From IMG/VR virus record IMGVR_UViG_3300048538_000090, positions 1 through 34,391 of that record: a DNA stretch of 34,391 bases; one strand, written 5' to 3'. This stretch comes from a virus. A model generated the notes under the pieces. The model was not told where the DNA came from. It was given only the letters and a program-made list of their open reading frames with translations, and did not search any database. Below are positions 31,506 to 34,391 of the stretch, in pieces. Each line of letters begins with the position of its first letter. Position 1 is the first letter of the stretch. Position numbers and translations under genes: made by a program.

Positions 31506-32083
31506 TAAAAGCGTACCTTTATAGTTGACTTGCCTTGTCTGCCAGATTGCACGTCATCTGCGTTTTGCTCTCTGACTATCTCGGCACGATAATAGTCTCG
31601 CGCTTGCACCAACTCCATAAACCCAAGCTTTTTAAGCGACCTGCCACCGACTTCATATTCGGCTACATCACTGTCTGCCTTGCCGCTGAGTAATGATTCA
31701 ATCTTTGCAAGCATGATTGCGGAGTGACTTCTAGCGTCAAGACCAGAAGTATCCAGATCAGTAATAACTTGTATGCGACCGCGATCAACAACAACACGCG
31801 CACCGTCACTATCTCTGGATATTTCAATTTGCCAGCGATAGTCTTCCGGCAGAATAGTTGCCGTTTCAATGCTTGTCGCTGTAAATAGGAAATACCCATC
31901 TTCTTTAGTCGATCCAATCTCAAATTCGTTTACGTTATCGTTTGTACCCCGAGCAAGCAGCGTTGCTGTATATTCTGCTGTCGGGTAGTCTGTCGCTAAA
32001 TCAGAACGCTTAAACGTAACGTAGTCACCAGTAACAAACGATTTAGGTTGCCCTTCTGGTGCATCAGTAAATATATTTGCCAT
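31505..32083 (-). CDS. gpW-like head-tail joining protein with extra Ig-like domain
   Basis: ATG 32083, overlapping the TerL stop as TGATG with GGA upstream, is taken as the start (192 residues); an in-frame ATG at 32092 is possible. Residues about 1-110 form a beta-rich domain with YVTFKRSDLATDYP and DYRWQIEISRDSDG, resembling small Ig-like adaptor domains. The C-terminal part SHSAIMLAKIESLLSGKAD, then YEVGGRSLKKLGFMELVQ and RDYYRAEIVRE, matches the helical pattern of gpW-type joining proteins. Lambda gpW itself is about 68 residues, so the N-terminal domain is an addition. The location between terminase and portal is that of gpW. Confidence 0.82.
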   Translation of the reverse strand: MANIFTDAPEGQPKSFVTGDYVTFKRSDLATDYPTAEYTATLLARGTNDNVNEFEIGSTKEDGYFLFTATSIETATILPEDYRWQIEISRDSDGARVVVDRGRIQVITDLDTSGLDARSHSAIMLAKIESLLSGKADSDVAEYEVGGRSLKKLGFMELVQARDYYRAEIVREQNADDVQSGRQGKSTIKVRF

Positions 32084-33945
32084 CAACGCCATCCATTTAT
32101 AAAGTTGTTCCCTGTTCGCGGAACAAATGGTTTTTTCTGCTTCTTTTCTTGCTGATTATCTTGATTTGACTCTTTCTCTACTTCCACAGCCCTATCATTT
32201 ATTCGTCTATCAGCAAAGGTATTGACATTAACGCCAATAATAGCATAGGCGGCTATTGCATACACCATGCAGTCTAAAGCTTCATTTCTAGCTCTAAACT
32301 TCTCGTAAACTCGTTTTCTGAAGCCTTTGTGATAGCGAGTAACAACTTTTTCGGCAGTTAGCTGCTTAAAATATTCATCGCTCAATGCTTCGTTGAAATG
32401 AACATAACCTGGCCCTTCTTCCTGAATGCGTAGTCGGGCAAATAACAAATCTTTACCAGTGTCTACGCCAATCCCAAACAGCGGGCATTTCAAGTTATTA
32501 GATTTTGTAGGTCTGCCAGCTATCGGCTTACCCTCGCCACCAATACCTTTTATTGCAAATATTCGGCGTCCCCAATTCTTTTTACAGAATGCGTATACAG
32601 CTTGCGTAAAGTGACCACCCGAATCCACAGCAGCAGCCCTAACGCCTAAAACTCTATCGTTATCTGTGTAAAATTGCCGATATAACGCAGTATCCAAGTT
32701 AGCCCAAAGCTGCGGCGTAGATGGGTCGCCATAGAGTATTTCGTGATCTAACACGTAACTTTCGTCATCACGCGCCCAACCAACGTAAGTTATCTCTAAA
32801 CGTGAATCTTGCACGTCTACGCCAGCAGTTATAAGTTCTATGTCATCAGACGCATAAGCCATTGTTTCTCTGCGCTCTGCCAGCATCATTTCGTCAATCG
32901 TTTCGCCTTCATCTTCCCAGAGATTACCTAAATAGGTATTTATCCACACTCTTAACTGCTCTGGATTCTTCTTAACAGCTAAAAAGTCTCTTACACCGTC
33001 ACTTAACGGCGTCCAAGGCGAATACAATCCACTAATCTTAAATCCAGCGACACCCTTAAAATCTTTATGTGCAATCCAGCGTCCGTTACGAATGGAAAAA
33101 CGCCTGTCTGAATCAGTCCACAACACATTGCATTCTTCGCACATGTACCTCGCTGTCTCTGGGTCGCTGTCAGTCCACTTCACATTGCCCCAAATTAACG
33201 TCTGTTCGTGATGGCAATGCTTGCAAGGTACGTAATACTCTCTCTGATCGGAGTTTTCATAGGCATCTTCTATTCTGCTAGAGCCTTTATTAGTTGGCGT
33301 AGATACCATAATAATCTTACGGTTCCAGAATGTCGCCGCACGCTTGCGCGCTAACTGTATCGGATCACCTTCAGTACCAGCAGAAGCCGGATACCGGTCT
33401 ACTTCGTCACATAAGACCAGTCGAATAGGTCGTGACGCCAAACCAGACGGGCTATTAGCGCCAACCATCGTCAAAGCGCCACCAGCGAAAACCTTATGCA
33501 ATGTAGTGTTACCTGAGTCTCTTGCACGCGGGTCTTTAACCTTGTTAGCCAAAGCGGGTGTAGACCTTAACAATCCCGCAGCAACGCGATCCTTACTAAA
33601 CGCTTGCGCCATATCCAAAGTAGGCTGCAACACCAGTATCGGGCAAGGGTTGTTATCAATGTGATAGCCGACAATATTTAAGATCGCTTCGGTCTTACCC
33701 AACTGAGCGCCAGCCATTACAACAACTTCAGGTATCTCAGGATCAGAACAAGCGTCCATAATCCCGCGTTGGTACTCTGCCCTGCTTGTATACCACCGGC
33801 CTGGCTCTGAGCTACTTTGAGAGTCTAGTCGTCTTTCTTGGTCTGCCCACTGACTTACGCTTAGTCTTGGCGGGGGCTTTAGCGTCTGCATCGCTTTCTT
33901 TAGATGCCCCTTTAGAAACGCCCGTTGCTGAGATTTTAGGGTCAT
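32083..33945 (-). CDS. terL: Terminase large subunit (GpA family)
   Basis: The 620-residue protein has an ATPase domain with Walker A GAQLGKTE (79-86) and Walker B LVLCDEVDR (176-184). Inside the large loop is a zinc ribbon with CKHC (241-244) and CEEC (269-272). A nuclease domain shows GVDVQD (375-380) and AVDSGG (439-444). The C-terminus is basic. The start ATG 33945 is kept because the leader HLKKAMQTLKPPP and SVSQWAD correspond to the region before EWAD in lambda gpA. This gives a 134-base overlap with the small subunit. It drives DNA packaging and cuts the concatemer. Confidence 0.95.
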   Translation of the reverse strand: MTLKSQQRAFLKGHLKKAMQTLKPPPRLSVSQWADQERRLDSQSSSEPGRWYTSRAEYQRGIMDACSDPEIPEVVVMAGAQLGKTEAILNIVGYHIDNNPCPILVLQPTLDMAQAFSKDRVAAGLLRSTPALANKVKDPRARDSGNTTLHKVFAGGALTMVGANSPSGLASRPIRLVLCDEVDRYPASAGTEGDPIQLARKRAATFWNRKIIMVSTPTNKGSSRIEDAYENSDQREYYVPCKHCHHEQTLIWGNVKWTDSDPETARYMCEECNVLWTDSDRRFSIRNGRWIAHKDFKGVAGFKISGLYSPWTPLSDGVRDFLAVKKNPEQLRVWINTYLGNLWEDEGETIDEMMLAERRETMAYASDDIELITAGVDVQDSRLEITYVGWARDDESYVLDHEILYGDPSTPQLWANLDTALYRQFYTDNDRVLGVRAAAVDSGGHFTQAVYAFCKKNWGRRIFAIKGIGGEGKPIAGRPTKSNNLKCPLFGIGVDTGKDLLFARLRIQEEGPGYVHFNEALSDEYFKQLTAEKVVTRYHKGFRKRVYEKFRARNEALDCMVYAIAAYAIIGVNVNTFADRRINDRAVEVEKESNQDNQQEKKQKKPFVPRTGNNFINGWR

Positions 33946-34237
33946 AATTGCTAAATTCCTCTAATGCTTCGTGTACCAAGTCTTCTAATATCTTCTGACA
34001 TACGCCAGCTTCACTTTCTGCCGCAGTGATCGGAGCCGCTTTAGTCGGTATAGACATAAACTTTGCTTTGGCTGCTGCCAATACGTCTTCCCAAGCTGTA
34101 ACTACATCGTCGGCAATCACCAAGTCGCCTCTGATCTTCGCTAACTCTAACTCGGCAATCTCTGCCTCAGCGTTTACTTTACGTGTACGCGCTTCATCGT
34201 AGGTACTGCCAATCTTAACGCCGCCTGTAGATGGCAT
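33812..34237 (-). CDS. terS: Terminase small subunit (Nu1-like, without N-terminal HTH)
   Basis: The 141-residue protein lies directly before terL. Its helical core, YDEARTRKVNAEAEIAELEL then KIRGDLVIADDVVTAWEDVL and MSIPTKAAPI, resembles the oligomerisation and partner-contact part of Nu1-type small subunits. The winged-HTH DNA-recognition domain that usually starts such proteins is missing. Instead a Lys/Ala-rich tail ends with KRKSVGRPRKTTR, an AT-hook-like basic motif that could bind DNA. The 3' part that encodes this tail overlaps terL by 134 bases. AAAGGTG upstream of the ATG is a good ribosome site. Confidence 0.85.
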   Translation of the reverse strand: MPSTGGVKIGSTYDEARTRKVNAEAEIAELELAKIRGDLVIADDVVTAWEDVLAAAKAKFMSIPTKAAPITAAESEAGVCQKILEDLVHEALEEFSNYDPKISATGVSKGASKESDADAKAPAKTKRKSVGRPRKTTRLSK

Positions 34238-34270
34238 AAAATTTATTCACCTTTTTGTTGATTGCTATAG

Positions 34271-34276
34271 ATTATA
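34271..34276 (-). promoter_or_regulatory. Perfect -10 element before the packaging operon
   Basis: On the minus strand TATAAT lies 34 bases before the start codon of terS. There is no good -35 box at 16-18 bases (GAGTGA at best), so it may need an activator, as late promoters often do. Transcription would start near 34264 and give a leader of about 27 bases. A short palindrome TCACT/AGTGA lies at about 34294-34308, just upstream of the -10 box. Confidence 0.45.
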
Positions 34277-34312
34277 CATGTTAGTTTAATTTTTCACTCC
34301 TAAAGTGAGCGT

Positions 34313-34346
34313 CCAAACCGGTTTTACCCTTTCTGGTTTGGTTTTT
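34313..34346 (+). terminator. Intrinsic terminator 1, plus strand
   Basis: CCAAACC (34313-34319) pairs with GGTTTGG (34335-34341), extended by a G-T pair. TTTTT follows in the plus direction. The 15-base loop is larger than usual. No plus-strand gene is visible to its left. Confidence 0.6.
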
Positions 34347-34376
34347 GCCCTGAAGTCATCCTTTGGGGCTTTTTTT
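34347..34376 (+). terminator. Intrinsic terminator 2, plus strand
   Basis: GCCCTGAAG pairs with CTTTGGGGC (nine bp with two G-T pairs) around a five-base loop, followed by seven T residues. It stands in tandem with the terminator just to its left. Confidence 0.7.
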
Positions 34377-34391
34377 GCCTCAAATTCAGTG

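Overview
The window is one side of the genome of a tailed double-stranded DNA phage, or of a prophage. It looks like a long-tailed siphovirus with a lambda-like morphogenesis plan. Every protein gene I can support lies on the minus strand and the genes are packed tightly, many coupled by ATGA or TAATG overlaps, so the operon reads from right to left. No host gene, tRNA, rRNA, integrase or replicase is visible. The moderate base composition, the short collagen and fibre genes and the 3TM holin suggest a phage of a proteobacterium, perhaps aquatic; that host guess is inference only.

Right to left. A promoter-like site and two tandem plus-strand terminators sit at 34.27-34.38 kb. The packaging and head module follows: small and large terminase, a gpW-like joining protein and a lambda gpB-like portal (29.98-34.24 kb). 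The head module is then interrupted by about 5.7 kb of fibre-like genes (24.26-29.99 kb): a collagen-like protein, three large beta-rich proteins, a short coiled coil and a small basic protein. After these come a prohead protease fused to the major capsid protein (with an apparent internal start for capsid alone), a hairpin terminator, head-tail connectors, tail terminator, tail tube protein, tail assembly chaperones joined by a canonical -1 slippery heptamer, tape measure, minor tail proteins and a gpJ-like tip protein (14.68-24.21 kb).

The tail-fibre region (5.88-14.68 kb) holds an assembly chaperone, an Ig-like protein, an 18-residue-repeat protein, two small structural proteins and a 1643-residue fibre ending in an S74 self-cleaving chaperone. 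It is followed by a calcineurin-like phosphoesterase, a zinc-ribbon protein and a lysis cassette (membrane coiled coil, 3TM holin, M15 peptidase endolysin; 3.52-4.51 kb).

An operator-like set of inverted repeats separates this from a second cluster: a C5-cytosine methyltransferase, an HTH protein, an ERF annealing protein, a YqaJ exonuclease, a small protein with an SSB-like acidic tip, a Cro-like HTH protein and a Cys-rich protein. These form a methylation and recombination module. The leftmost 0.6 kb holds tiny ORFs, a long RNA-like hairpin and a plus-strand terminator with no visible plus-strand gene.

The most striking observation is a second open frame, with its own Shine-Dalgarno and ATG, lying wholly inside the methyltransferase gene. 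Its protein has motifs (SWKT, WPKSG, LLPTP, LNPxFVEWLMGFP) that I recognise from phage proteins annotated separately as methyltransferase-related.
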